A stretch of DNA of 64,000 bases from Flavobacterium sp. UBA5153. Its GTDB lineage: Bacteria; Bacteroidota; Bacteroidia; Flavobacteriales; Flavobacteriaceae. The DNA is taken from the NCBI GenBank assembly GCA_002413745.1, contig DHXP01000025.1, positions 1-64,000 of the forward strand, given 5' to 3'. The notes under the pieces were generated by a model that worked only from the letters and a program-made list of their open reading frames with translations, did not search any database and was not told the DNA's origin. Shown here one piece after another: positions 9,494 to 17,809 of the stretch (positions are counted from its first letter, which is position 1; every line of letters begins with the position of its first letter). The position numbers and the translations under genes were made by a program.

Positions 9494-10765
9494 ATGACAA
9501 TTTTACTACTGGGTTCAGGCGGAAGAGAACATGCATTTGCATGGAAAATGATTCAAAGTCCACTTTGCGACAAACTTTTTGTAGCGCCAGGAAACGCAGG
9601 CACAGCTTTAATAGCAAACAATGTTAATATCAGTCCAACTGATTTTGACGCCATAAAAGCATTTGTCATTCAGGAAAAAGTAACAATGGTTGTTGTGGGT
9701 CCGGAAGATCCGCTGGTAAAAGGGATTTATGACTTTTTTCTAAACGATGAGGATTTAAAGCATATTCCTGTCATTGGACCATCAAAAATTGGGGCACAAC
9801 TCGAAGGAAGTAAAGAATTTGCCAAAGAATTCCTTATTAAACATAATATACCAACGGCTGCTTACGATAGTTTTACAGCCGAAACAGTCGAAAAAGGGTG
9901 TAAATTTTTGGAAACATTGCAACCGCCCTATGTTTTGAAAGCTGATGGTTTGGCCGCAGGGAAAGGGGTTTTAATTATTCACGATTTGGCGGAAGCCAAG
10001 GACGAATTGCGAAATATGTTGGTTCATCAAAAATTTGGCTCCGCCAGTTCAAAAGTGGTTATCGAAGAATTTCTTGACGGAATAGAATTGAGTTGTTTCG
10101 TTCTTACCGATGGGAAAAATTATAAAATTCTACCAACTGCCAAAGATTACAAACGTATTGGCGAAGGAGACACGGGATTAAATACAGGCGGAATGGGAGC
10201 CGTTTCTCCAGTTCCTTATGTTGACGCAGTTTTGATGGAAAAAATCGAAACACGCATCGTAAAACCTACGATTGAAGGTTTTCAGAAAGACGGAATTCCA
10301 TATAAAGGTTTTGTTTTTATTGGTTTGATCAACGTAAATAACGAGCCAATCGTGATTGAATATAACGTGAGAATGGGCGATCCGGAGACTGAAGTGGTTA
10401 TTCCGAGGTTGAAATCGGATTTAGTCGAATTGTTTTTGGCTGTAGCCAATGAAAAACTAGATGAAGTTTCCCTAGAAATTGACGAAAGAAGTGCCACAAC
10501 GATTATGGTCGTTTCAGGCGGTTATCCTGAAGATTACGAAAAAGGGAAAGTTATTTCAGGATTAGAAAATATTACCGATTCCATAGTTTTTCATGCCGGA
10601 ACAAAATTGGACAACGGAAATGTAGTTACTAATGGAGGAAGAGTTTTAACAGTAACTTCTTACGGGAATGATTTTCAAGAGGCCATAAAAAAATCTTACC
10701 AAAACATAGACAAGCTAAATTTTGATAAGATGTATTTTAGAAAAGATATCGGCAATGATCTATAA
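9494..10765 (+). CDS. purD: Phosphoribosylamine-glycine ligase (GAR synthetase)
   Basis: The 423-residue protein starts with LLLGSGGREHAFAWK and contains VVGPEDPLVKG, the ATP-grasp block LKADGLAAGKGV, and GDTGLNTGGMGAVSP, all diagnostic of PurD. It catalyses the second step of de novo purine synthesis, ATP-dependent joining of phosphoribosylamine and glycine, in the cytoplasm. It is complete and of normal length. It is monocistronic here, divergent from higBA, with a promoter box just upstream. Confidence 0.96.
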   Translation: MTILLLGSGGREHAFAWKMIQSPLCDKLFVAPGNAGTALIANNVNISPTDFDAIKAFVIQEKVTMVVVGPEDPLVKGIYDFFLNDEDLKHIPVIGPSKIGAQLEGSKEFAKEFLIKHNIPTAAYDSFTAETVEKGCKFLETLQPPYVLKADGLAAGKGVLIIHDLAEAKDELRNMLVHQKFGSASSKVVIEEFLDGIELSCFVLTDGKNYKILPTAKDYKRIGEGDTGLNTGGMGAVSPVPYVDAVLMEKIETRIVKPTIEGFQKDGIPYKGFVFIGLINVNNEPIVIEYNVRMGDPETEVVIPRLKSDLVELFLAVANEKLDEVSLEIDERSATTIMVVSGGYPEDYEKGKVISGLENITDSIVFHAGTKLDNGNVVTNGGRVLTVTSYGNDFQEAIKKSYQNIDKLNFDKMYFRKDIGNDL

Positions 10766-10801
10766 TTTTAGTTCCACTATTCCTCCTTTGGGGTTAGGGG
10801 G

Positions 10802-11032
10802 CTACTTTAAGAAAGAATGAGCCGTTGTATCTTGGTTTTCTTCTCCTTTTTCTTCGTACAATTTTAATTGTTTGATCCAATAAACAATTGCAACGGCACA
10901 AATAGCCATAAAAATCCAGTTGAGTGTATTGGCAGCAAACCAGCTTTTGAGCTCAAGGGCTCTAAGATAATCGTGGAGAGCGAAAAAAATGTTTTCAAAT
11001 AACCATTGAATTCCTTCAAAAAATGCTTTCAT
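10802..11032 (-). CDS. Small single-pass membrane protein (DUF6341-like)
   Basis: The 76-residue protein has an amphipathic N-terminal half (MKAFFEGIQWLFENIFF, then LRALELKSWFAANTLNW), one membrane helix at about residues 40-56, and a charged C-terminus. I recognise it as a small protein conserved in Flavobacteriaceae next to purD and upp; I believe it is called DUF6341, from memory. No function is known to me. It converges on purD, with a 36-base gap. Confidence 0.7.
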   Translation of the reverse strand: MKAFFEGIQWLFENIFFALHDYLRALELKSWFAANTLNWIFMAICAVAIVYWIKQLKLYEEKGEENQDTTAHSFLK

Positions 11033-11167
11033 CTCATTAATTTTATTTGTTAATTGTATTCGATGTAACTCGCCATTGTATCTATTTTTAATGAAAAAAC
11101 TTTACTTGGCTCGTTTCATCTTTGTACAAGTATTATATTTACAGTCACAAAAGTATAAAATATCCTT

Positions 11168-12097
11168 ATGATAACAAGTGTTTTTAAAAAATCTACACCA
11201 TTAAATTTATTTTTGGTCGTATTTTTAATGCTGGTTTTCTTTTTAACGTATCAATTTCAAGATTTGACTTGGACTAATTCCGGCTTTTTAATTTTTAAAA
11301 AAATGGGATTGTTTGCCATTTTGTTGGGTTCCGTTTTCATTACAAATTTCATTGCAAAGAAAAACGGATTGAGCAAGGACAGCAGTTACGTGATTTTATT
11401 CTATTTTTTATTGTTGCTTTTTTTTCCTTCGGTACTGGACAACACCAGCCTAATAGCATCCAATTTTTTTATTCTGTTGGCTCTTCGTAGATTAATCTCG
11501 TTACAATCCTTAAAAGCGTCCAAAGAGAAGATATTTGATGCCTCGTTATGGATTTTTGTGGCCACAATGTTCCATTTTTGGAGTATTCTTTATATCCTAT
11601 TGGTTTTTATCTCCATAATTTTTCATGTTTCCAGAGATTATAGAAACTGGATATTGCCTTTTATTGCGTTTTTTGCCGTTGGAATTGTTTTTATGGTTTT
11701 TTCGATAATTTTTAAAATAGACGGGATTGAATATATAAATACAAATGCAACTACTAATTTTAACATAGATTATTTTACTAATAATTATCAAAATGGGGCT
11801 TTGTCAATATATGCAACTATTGTCTTGTTTTTTGTTGTTTCAATGTTTGCCTCATTATCAAATAGACCGCAGGTTTTGCACTCATCGTTCAAAAAAATCA
11901 TAGGCTCCTTTTTTATTGGAGTTGTGATTTTTTTAATTTCCTCTAACAAAAGCAATGATTTATTGGTGTTTACCATTGCGCCATTGGCAATTATGGCAAC
12001 GAGTCACATTGAAATTAAGCAGCTAAAATTGAAGCAGGAGATGGTTTTATTTGTGCTTATTTTGTGCAGTTTGTTTGCCTTTTTCTCTCAACTATAA
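11168..12097 (+). CDS. Multi-pass membrane protein of unknown function (DUF6427-like)
   Basis: The 309-residue protein has about eight to ten hydrophobic segments spread over its whole length and short polar loops. I recognise it as a conserved Flavobacteriaceae family (DUF6427, from memory) usually found beside upp. No catalytic motif is visible. The last six bases overlap the end of upp on the opposite strand, so transcription of the two genes collides at their stops. Function is not assigned. Confidence 0.7.
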   Translation: MITSVFKKSTPLNLFLVVFLMLVFFLTYQFQDLTWTNSGFLIFKKMGLFAILLGSVFITNFIAKKNGLSKDSSYVILFYFLLLLFFPSVLDNTSLIASNFFILLALRRLISLQSLKASKEKIFDASLWIFVATMFHFWSILYILLVFISIIFHVSRDYRNWILPFIAFFAVGIVFMVFSIIFKIDGIEYINTNATTNFNIDYFTNNYQNGALSIYATIVLFFVVSMFASLSNRPQVLHSSFKKIIGSFFIGVVIFLISSNKSNDLLVFTIAPLAIMATSHIEIKQLKLKQEMVLFVLILCSLFAFFSQL

Positions 12098-12745
12098 TTT
12101 ATCTCCGAAAGCCAAATCGCCTGCATCTCCCAGTCCTGGTACAATATATTTTTCCTCGTTTAATTTTTCGTCTAAAGCGGCTATCCAAAGATGACAATTA
12201 CTCGGCAAATGTTCTTCTAAATAAGCAATTCCTTCCGGCGCAGCGACAACAACGGCAATGTGAATTTCTTTCGGAGTTCCTCTCTCCATTAATCTATTAA
12301 AAACCGCGACGATTGATTGTCCAGTGGCAAGCATGGGGTCAATCAGCAATATGACCTTGTTTTCGATATCGGCAACGGCTTGGTATTCTACTTTGATTTC
12401 AAAATAGTTATCATTATTGGGATGGTATCTGTAAGCAGAAATAAAACCGTTGTCGGCATTGTCAAAATAATTCAAAAATCCCAAATGCAGGGGCAAACCA
12501 GCTCGCAAAATAGAACATAAAACCAACTGGTCTTTTATCTCGGTAGTTTTTTTAATTCCAAGTGGCGTTTGAATTTCGATGGTTGCATAATGTAACTTTT
12601 TGCTCAATTCATAAGCCATTACTTCGCCAATACGTTCTATATTCCTGCGAAAACGCATCCTGTCACTATGAACATTCACGTTTCGTACTTGCCCCAAAAA
12701 ATGATTGAGAACACTATTGTTTTCGGATAAATGGTGAATTTGCAT
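12092..12745 (-). CDS. upp: Uracil phosphoribosyltransferase
   Basis: The 217-residue protein carries the PRPP-binding loop DPMLATGQS at residues 136-144, the ILRAGLPL block near residue 80, and a C-terminal PGLGDAGDLAFG segment that binds uracil. This is the pyrimidine salvage enzyme that makes UMP from uracil and PRPP in the cytoplasm. Length is normal and the active-site segments are present. It overlaps the 3' end of the convergent membrane-protein gene by six bases. The upstream gap of 528 bases is long for such a gene. Confidence 0.94.
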   Translation of the reverse strand: MQIHHLSENNSVLNHFLGQVRNVNVHSDRMRFRRNIERIGEVMAYELSKKLHYATIEIQTPLGIKKTTEIKDQLVLCSILRAGLPLHLGFLNYFDNADNGFISAYRYHPNNDNYFEIKVEYQAVADIENKVILLIDPMLATGQSIVAVFNRLMERGTPKEIHIAVVVAAPEGIAYLEEHLPSNCHLWIAALDEKLNEEKYIVPGLGDAGDLAFGDKL

Positions 12746-13108
12746 GGTTTTAATTTTTTCGAAATTTCTAAAAATCAGTTTTTTAAATCGGAATATTTTT
12801 CGGGTAATCTAAGTTTTTATTTGGTTCAGTTGGGAGTCATACGATACACAAAGCCTTCTTTCTTTGGGACTCTTAAATTTCTTAAACCCACTAGAAACAG
12901 AAAATAGTGCACTAAAACAATTTTTATCAATTGTTTAGAAGCTTCTTTTTCTAACGAATTTTACTCAACCATTTTTATTGGCTTTTCAAAATATTCGTGC
13001 TGTGCTTTGCATTTTCCTTTCTCTTCTTACAAAAATACAGTTTTATGTTTATAATTGTGTCCGATTGTTTGGGAATTTAAGCAGGAACTCAGGATTGCTA
13101 GAAACCTA
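12746..13108. other. Intergenic stretch upstream of upp, no gene found
   Basis: No convincing reading frame is present on either strand. A weak inverted repeat (CTAAAACAATT / AATTGTTTAG) lies near 12918-12943, and a minus-strand TATTTTTG box lies at 13030-13037, which could be a distant promoter for upp with a leader of about 285 bases. Neither is strong evidence. Confidence 0.4.
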
Positions 13109-13176
13109 TTTAATCCACAAAAAAATCCCGTAGAGGCGAAATACTGCATCTCTACGGGACTTTTTTGTGGATTAAA
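13109..13176. repeat. Long near-perfect inverted repeat, 27-base arms
   Basis: Arms at 13109-13135 and 13150-13176 match at 26 of 27 positions around a 14-base loop. The core reads CCCGTAGAG ... CTCTACGGG and is flanked by A and T runs, so it can act as a terminator in both directions between the upp side and the fadL-like gene. The GTAGAG/CTCTAC core resembles a dispersed palindromic repeat that I recall from many Bacteroidota genomes. Confidence 0.8.
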
Positions 13177-13273
13177 CTTTTCGATTGCTGCCAATATTAA
13201 AACCCAGAGGATTTTTTTGAAGTAAATTATTAGCGGAATCCAGTTGCAATCGTTAATTAAAAATTCTATATCA

Positions 13274-14557
13274 TTAGTTTAATTTGTATGTAAGTCCCAC
13301 CATAATCATTTTAGTAGTCATATCATAGGAAATATTACTTCCAGGAACTGCTCCAAGAGGGTTTGATGGGCTAACCATCATAGGATTGTTCATTGGGCCG
13401 CTTGTTGCACCATCGCTTGTTCCATAATGAAAAACGGCATTTATGGTTGCTTTTTTACTGAACTCATAACCACAACCCAATTGGTATGCATTTTTAATAA
13501 TGGCTGTTGCTGGAGTGGAGAAAAACGCCAACTCTGGTTTAATTGGATTGCTACTGAAAGTATAGCCAGCCCTTAAAGGAAGTTTACTAATTCCTTTATA
13601 TTGAACTCCAAAAGAAACAACTTGTATGTCATCCCAACCAAATCCGCTAACCGAATTGGTCGGAGTCCAACCTGATTTGTCGAATCCTTTTGTGTTTTTA
13701 TAATCAACATAACGGAAATCTAGAGCAAGATCAAATTGTGAAGTTGAATATCCTGTTCCGATTGAATAAATAGCCGGGAAATTCATATTGAATGAATTGT
13801 CTCCTTTTGAACCATCAAGGTAGGTATTCTTGAATTTAAAATCAGAGAAGAATTGAGGAGATTTATAGTTGGCTCCTAATTTGAAGCCAGCCCCATTTTG
13901 GTAAAAAATCCCTAATTGACCACCATAGCCCAAAGTGTAAGCCTTATTTGTACTAGGATAGCCCGCCATCGTTGGTGAAGCTGTTGGATTAGGAGCCAAT
14001 TGTAAACCAGCTAAATTAATGGTTGGGGTAAATCCAACAGAAAATTTATCAGAAATTTTATAGGCATAACTGAATCCAACTTGAAACAACATATAATCAG
14101 ACTTTATTTGGCCAAATCCACCATAACTTTGCGGCATATTGATGGGATTGCTCATGTTTTCGGGAAAATTAACCCCAAATCCGCTGATTCCAAAAGCCGA
14201 TATTCCATAGGTATGTTTACTTTTTTCTTTTCCCCATACATAAGCAACGGACGGCATTATGGAAACTCCTTTGTCGTTTTTCGTCACTCCGCTAAAGGGA
14301 CCCGATGGAGTTGGTACTGTTGAGGACAGTTCAGGGGCTGAAAAAAACAAACCAGCATTAACAGTCAAAATCTTGCCGTCAAAAACGGAAAGAGCGGCAG
14401 GATTCCAATATAAGGCACTATTGATATCCAGTGGCTGTGCAGTTGCTGCACCTCCCATTGACATATTAACGGCACCAATGCCTTGCATAAGATGCCCGAC
14501 TTGGGCAAATAAAGAGGCAGAAATTAAAATAACAAAAAGGGTCAAAAACTTTTTCAT
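13274..14557 (-). CDS. Outer-membrane transporter of the OmpP1/FadL/TodX family
   Basis: The 427-residue protein has a signal peptide (KFLTLFVILISASLFAQ), then the family start GIGAVNMSMGGAATAQPLD and INSALYWNPAALS, and ends in a beta-strand with the expected aromatic/hydrophobic alternation (MIMVGLTYKLN). FadL-type barrels carry hydrophobic compounds such as long-chain fatty acids across the outer membrane. The substrate cannot be inferred. It is monocistronic, with a 377-base region before the divergent DUF4254 gene. Confidence 0.88.
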   Translation of the reverse strand: MKKFLTLFVILISASLFAQVGHLMQGIGAVNMSMGGAATAQPLDINSALYWNPAALSVFDGKILTVNAGLFFSAPELSSTVPTPSGPFSGVTKNDKGVSIMPSVAYVWGKEKSKHTYGISAFGISGFGVNFPENMSNPINMPQSYGGFGQIKSDYMLFQVGFSYAYKISDKFSVGFTPTINLAGLQLAPNPTASPTMAGYPSTNKAYTLGYGGQLGIFYQNGAGFKLGANYKSPQFFSDFKFKNTYLDGSKGDNSFNMNFPAIYSIGTGYSTSQFDLALDFRYVDYKNTKGFDKSGWTPTNSVSGFGWDDIQVVSFGVQYKGISKLPLRAGYTFSSNPIKPELAFFSTPATAIIKNAYQLGCGYEFSKKATINAVFHYGTSDGATSGPMNNPMMVSPSNPLGAVPGSNISYDMTTKMIMVGLTYKLN

Positions 14558-14801
14558 GTGATTAGATATTTAATTAAATAATTTTTTTTCGAACAAATAG
14601 GGAAGATTTTTGAAGCCAAAAAACTCAAAATGGTTGTGTTTTTTGATACGACAAAATTAAACCAATGGGTTGGCCACATTAATGATAAATATCATATTAT
14701 AATATTTTTTTGAAAAAACAATAATAATTCCCAGTTACACAAGGGAACAGCAAAGGGATTCGTAAAGATGTTTCTTTTTTAAAAATATCGAGCGTTTGTA
14801 T

Positions 14802-14835
14802 TGGTTTATGAGAACACTTCTGTTTTCATAAACCA
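14802..14835. promoter_or_regulatory. Inverted repeat between divergent genes, possible operator or RNA hairpin
   Basis: TGGTTTATGAGAACA at 14802-14816 pairs with TGTTTTCATAAACCA at 14821-14835 around a CTTC loop, with a single G-T pair in 15. It lacks a T-run on either side, so it is not a standard terminator. It lies about 75 bases upstream of the DUF4254 promoter box. The rest of the 14558-14934 gap shows nothing else clear. Confidence 0.55.
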
Positions 14836-14907
14836 GCATAAATCAAAAATGGCGAATTAGGTTGATTTAGAAACAAAACTTCCAATTTTTTTTCGAGCTA
14901 TAAAATG

Positions 14908-14915
14908 TATCTTTG
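14908..14915 (+). promoter_or_regulatory. -7 promoter box that decides the DUF4254 start
   Basis: TATCTTTG matches TAnnTTTG. It overlaps the beginning of a longer in-frame reading that would start at 14905. Transcription from this box would begin after that ATG, so the second ATG at 14935 is the likely start. Confidence 0.6.
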
Positions 14916-14934
14916 TCTTTTAAAATATAAAGAC

Positions 14935-15540
14935 ATGTTTTCAAAACTAGCTTATTCTGTATTTGAACAAAGTATTCAAGATTATCATCAATTTGATAAT
15001 GTAGACCAACCTATTAACAATCCTTTTCCAAAAGAGAAAATAGAACATTTATTGTACCTAAAAAACTGGATTGATACCGTACAATGGCACTTTGAAGATA
15101 TTATTCGTGATCCAAATATTGATCCGGTAGCCGCTTTGGCCTTGAAAAGAAGAATTGATGCTTCCAATCAGGAGCGCACAGATATGGTGGAATATATCGA
15201 CGGTTATTTTCTTCAAAAATACAGCCACGTTTCCGTAAAAGACAACGCTAAAATAAATTCTGAAAGTCCAGCCTGGGCATTAGACAGATTGTCCATTTTG
15301 GCTTTAAAGATTTACCATATGAACGAGGAAGCCACTCGTGTCGATGCTTCGCAAGACCATAGAGACAAGTGCCAGGCAAAATTGAATATTCTTTTGGAAC
15401 AAAGATCAGATTTATCAACAGCCATAGATGATTTACTGGAGGACATCGAAAATGGAGATAAATTCATGAAAGTGTACAAACAAATGAAGATGTACAATGA
15501 TGACGATTTGAATCCGGTTTTGTATCAAAACAAGAAATAA
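14935..15540 (+). CDS. DUF4254 family protein
   Basis: The protein is 201 residues when started at the ATG after the promoter box; an upstream ATG at 14905 would add ten residues (MYLCLLKYKD) that overlap the -7 element. It is mainly helical, polar, without signal peptide or membrane segment. The segment RRIDASNQERTDMVEYID is typical of DUF4254, a family I know from flavobacterial genomes directly before a GT9 glycosyltransferase, as here (15-base gap). The enzyme activity is unknown to me. The linkage suggests a role in lipopolysaccharide core assembly. Confidence 0.78.
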   Translation: MFSKLAYSVFEQSIQDYHQFDNVDQPINNPFPKEKIEHLLYLKNWIDTVQWHFEDIIRDPNIDPVAALALKRRIDASNQERTDMVEYIDGYFLQKYSHVSVKDNAKINSESPAWALDRLSILALKIYHMNEEATRVDASQDHRDKCQAKLNILLEQRSDLSTAIDDLLEDIENGDKFMKVYKQMKMYNDDDLNPVLYQNKK

Positions 15541-15555
15541 TTTCCGAGAATATCA

Positions 15556-16608
15556 TTGTCAAAACCAATCCAACATATAGCCGTCATGAGACTTTCCGCA
15601 ATGGGAGACGTCGCTATGACGGTTCCTGTTTTACGCGCTTTTGCAGGCCAAAATCCAGAAGTCAAAATCACCGTAATTTCCCGGCCTTTTTTCAAACCTT
15701 TTTTTGAAGGAATTCCGAATGTTTCTTTCTTTGTTTTTGATGAAAAGAAGCGGCACAAAGGATTTCTTGGATTATTGCGATTGTTCCAAGATTTGAAAGA
15801 GCTAAATATTGATGCTTTTGCCGATTTGCACAACGTTTTACGTTCTAAAGTTGTCAGAACTCTTTTTGCTTTGAGCGGAAAAAAAACAGCATTTGTTGAT
15901 AAAGGAAGAGCCGAAAAAGCGGCATTGACCCGTTCCGAAAATAAAATTTTCAAACCATTGCCCACGATGTTTGAAAGACACGGAAAGGTGTTTGAACAAC
16001 TTGGTTTTTCAATTGATTTGTCAAATCCAACGTTCCCCCAAAAAGCAATTTTAGACACTGAAATCATCAGTTTGACGGGAGAAATCCCGATAGCAATCGG
16101 GACAAAATGGATTGGAATCGCGCCTTTCGCACAATACGATTCCAAAGTGTATCCGCTGGATTTAATGCAGGAAGTCATTGATAAATTGGCCAAAAACAAA
16201 GAGTATAAAATTCTCCTTTTTGGTGGTGGAAAAAAGGAAATAGAGTTGTTGGATTCGCTTTCAAAAGACAAAGAAAACGTCGTCAATATTGCAGGAAAAA
16301 TAAATTTCAAGCAGGAATTAAAGCTCATCAGCAACCTCGATGTGATGCTTTCGATGGATTCCGGAAACGCCCATATTGCTGCGATGCTTGGCGTAAAAGT
16401 GATTACGCTTTGGGGTGCCACACATCCGTTTGCCGGATTTCTGCCGTTTAATCAGCCCTTTGAAAACGCCTTGATTGCGAATAGAAATTTGTTCCCGAAA
16501 TTACCCACTTCGGTTTACGGGAATAAAAAAGTTGCAGGTTATGAAAGTGCTATGCGGACGATTGCCGTGGAGAAAATAGTTTCTAAAATCCAGGAGCAGT
16601 TAGCCTAA
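15556..16608 (+). CDS. Glycosyltransferase family 9 (ADP-heptose:LPS heptosyltransferase-like)
   Basis: The 350-residue protein has the GT9 N-terminus HIAVMRLSAMGDVAMTVPVL and the C-terminal donor-binding segment MDSGNAHIAAMLGVKVITLWG, followed by ATHPFAGF. Such GT-B enzymes add heptose or a related sugar to the lipopolysaccharide core on the cytoplasmic face. The start appears to be TTG at 15556; the internal ATG in VMRLS would cut the first beta strand. It is co-transcribed with the DUF4254 gene. No terminator was seen directly downstream. Confidence 0.88.
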   Translation: MSKPIQHIAVMRLSAMGDVAMTVPVLRAFAGQNPEVKITVISRPFFKPFFEGIPNVSFFVFDEKKRHKGFLGLLRLFQDLKELNIDAFADLHNVLRSKVVRTLFALSGKKTAFVDKGRAEKAALTRSENKIFKPLPTMFERHGKVFEQLGFSIDLSNPTFPQKAILDTEIISLTGEIPIAIGTKWIGIAPFAQYDSKVYPLDLMQEVIDKLAKNKEYKILLFGGGKKEIELLDSLSKDKENVVNIAGKINFKQELKLISNLDVMLSMDSGNAHIAAMLGVKVITLWGATHPFAGFLPFNQPFENALIANRNLFPKLPTSVYGNKKVAGYESAMRTIAVEKIVSKIQEQLA

Positions 16609-16884
16609 AACCCAAAACCCGCGTGGCAGCTGGAATACGGTTTAATTAGTTATTTTTTTCGCTTTCTGAAGGTTTTCGCTTTTGTCTACCGAAGAATTTA
16701 TGAAAGTTTTAGAATCTTAAATGACGATTGAAACCATTTTATTAATTATTTTTGGTTTAAAATGATAATTTAAGCGCTGTTATTATATCAGTTTCCATTT
16801 TTTTTTATCTTTAACACAGAATTCAATGAATATAAAAGTTGAGACTATAAATTTTAATTTATCCACATTTAAATACTAAATAGT

Positions 16885-17190
16885 ATGGTAGTACAGTATC
16901 ATGGTAAACAAAACGGAATTCCGACAACATTTACCATAAGAATCATCGGAAATAATCTGTCGAAAAGTAGTTCTAATTACCAAGTTGATTTATTAGTAGG
17001 CGACAAGCAATTGCCGATTTTTACCACATCAATTCACCAGAGTTTGTCTAATTGTTTAAAAGAAATTTACTTGTTCAGAAAACACAACAATATGAAGTTT
17101 GATGCCTCTTCAGAAAAAGTGGCGCCTAAATTAGTTCCTTACGATTTGGCTTTATACAATTACCACAAGAACACCTTGTTTATGGCATAA
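16885..17190 (+). CDS. Small conserved-looking protein of unknown function
   Basis: The 101-residue polar protein has no signal peptide or membrane segment. It looks beta-rich in the first half (VVQYHGK, TFTIRIIG, YQVDLLVGD, LPIFTTSI) and has one helix (SLSNCLKEIYLFRKH). I do not recognise the family. It stands alone, is followed 22 bases later by a strong bidirectional terminator, and has normal local composition, so it is probably a real gene. Confidence 0.6.
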   Translation: MVVQYHGKQNGIPTTFTIRIIGNNLSKSSSNYQVDLLVGDKQLPIFTTSIHQSLSNCLKEIYLFRKHNNMKFDASSEKVAPKLVPYDLALYNYHKNTLFMA

Positions 17191-17211
17191 CCCATTTTCT
17201 TCAAAACATAA

Positions 17212-17240
17212 AAAAAGACTGTTCATTGAGCAGTCTTTTT
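17212..17240. terminator. Bidirectional terminator
   Basis: AAAAAGACTG at 17212-17221 pairs with CAGTCTTTTT at 17231-17240 around a nine-base loop, with A/T runs on both flanks. It separates the convergent 16885 gene and the GNAT gene. Confidence 0.85.
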
Positions 17241-17258
17241 GATTTTAACGTATCGTAT

Positions 17259-17774
17259 TTAGAAAGCTTTAGTGAGTACTTTCTCGTATGCTTTTCTTGG
17301 ACTTCCCCTGAAATAAACCTCGCCACAGAAAGTGTAGCCCGATTTTTCAAAAATTTTCAACATTGCAATATTGTCATAATTGGTGTCTGCTCTTATACTG
17401 AATATGTTGTTGTTAAGTGCAAAATCTTCTATATAGCTGACGATTATTTTAGCTAAACCTTTTCCTAAATACTTTTCTGAAATAGCTATTCGGTGAAATA
17501 CAACAAAATCACCATCCGTTAGCCACTTTCCTTCAATTTTCGCATATTCAGGTTCGTCATTGACCAATACCGCGCAATAACCGATGATAATTTTTCCTTC
17601 GGTCAAAACATATCCCATGCCTTTTTCAATGTCTTTTTGCACGACTTCTGGATTTGGATAGCCGTCTTGCCATTGATTACTGCCGTCTTCTTTTCTTCGT
17701 AGTATGGCTTGTTGTAAAAGGACCCATATTTGAGAGACTTCGGAAATTTCAGCTTTTCTAAAGTGGTAATTCAT
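17259..17774 (-). CDS. GNAT family N-acetyltransferase
   Basis: The 171-residue protein has the acetyl-CoA-binding block FHRIAISEKYLGKGLAKIIV around residues 95-115 (the R/Q-x-x-G-x-G/A pattern appears as KYLGKGLA) and the following NNNIFSIRADTNYDN and MLKIFEKSGYTFCGEV segments. It is a complete single-domain acyltransferase of the cytoplasm with unknown acceptor. It lies 35 bases after the reductase gene on the same strand and may be co-transcribed with it. Confidence 0.85.
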   Translation of the reverse strand: MNYHFRKAEISEVSQIWVLLQQAILRRKEDGSNQWQDGYPNPEVVQKDIEKGMGYVLTEGKIIIGYCAVLVNDEPEYAKIEGKWLTDGDFVVFHRIAISEKYLGKGLAKIIVSYIEDFALNNNIFSIRADTNYDNIAMLKIFEKSGYTFCGEVYFRGSPRKAYEKVLTKAF

Positions 17775-17809
17775 CCTATTTTAGGTTTTCGTTTATCATT
17801 TGGACTTTT

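Noticed and set aside
14081..14561. Plus-strand open frames of 80-100 codons opposite the fadL-like gene
   Set aside because: Shadows of the minus-strand coding frame; no independent start signal or family.
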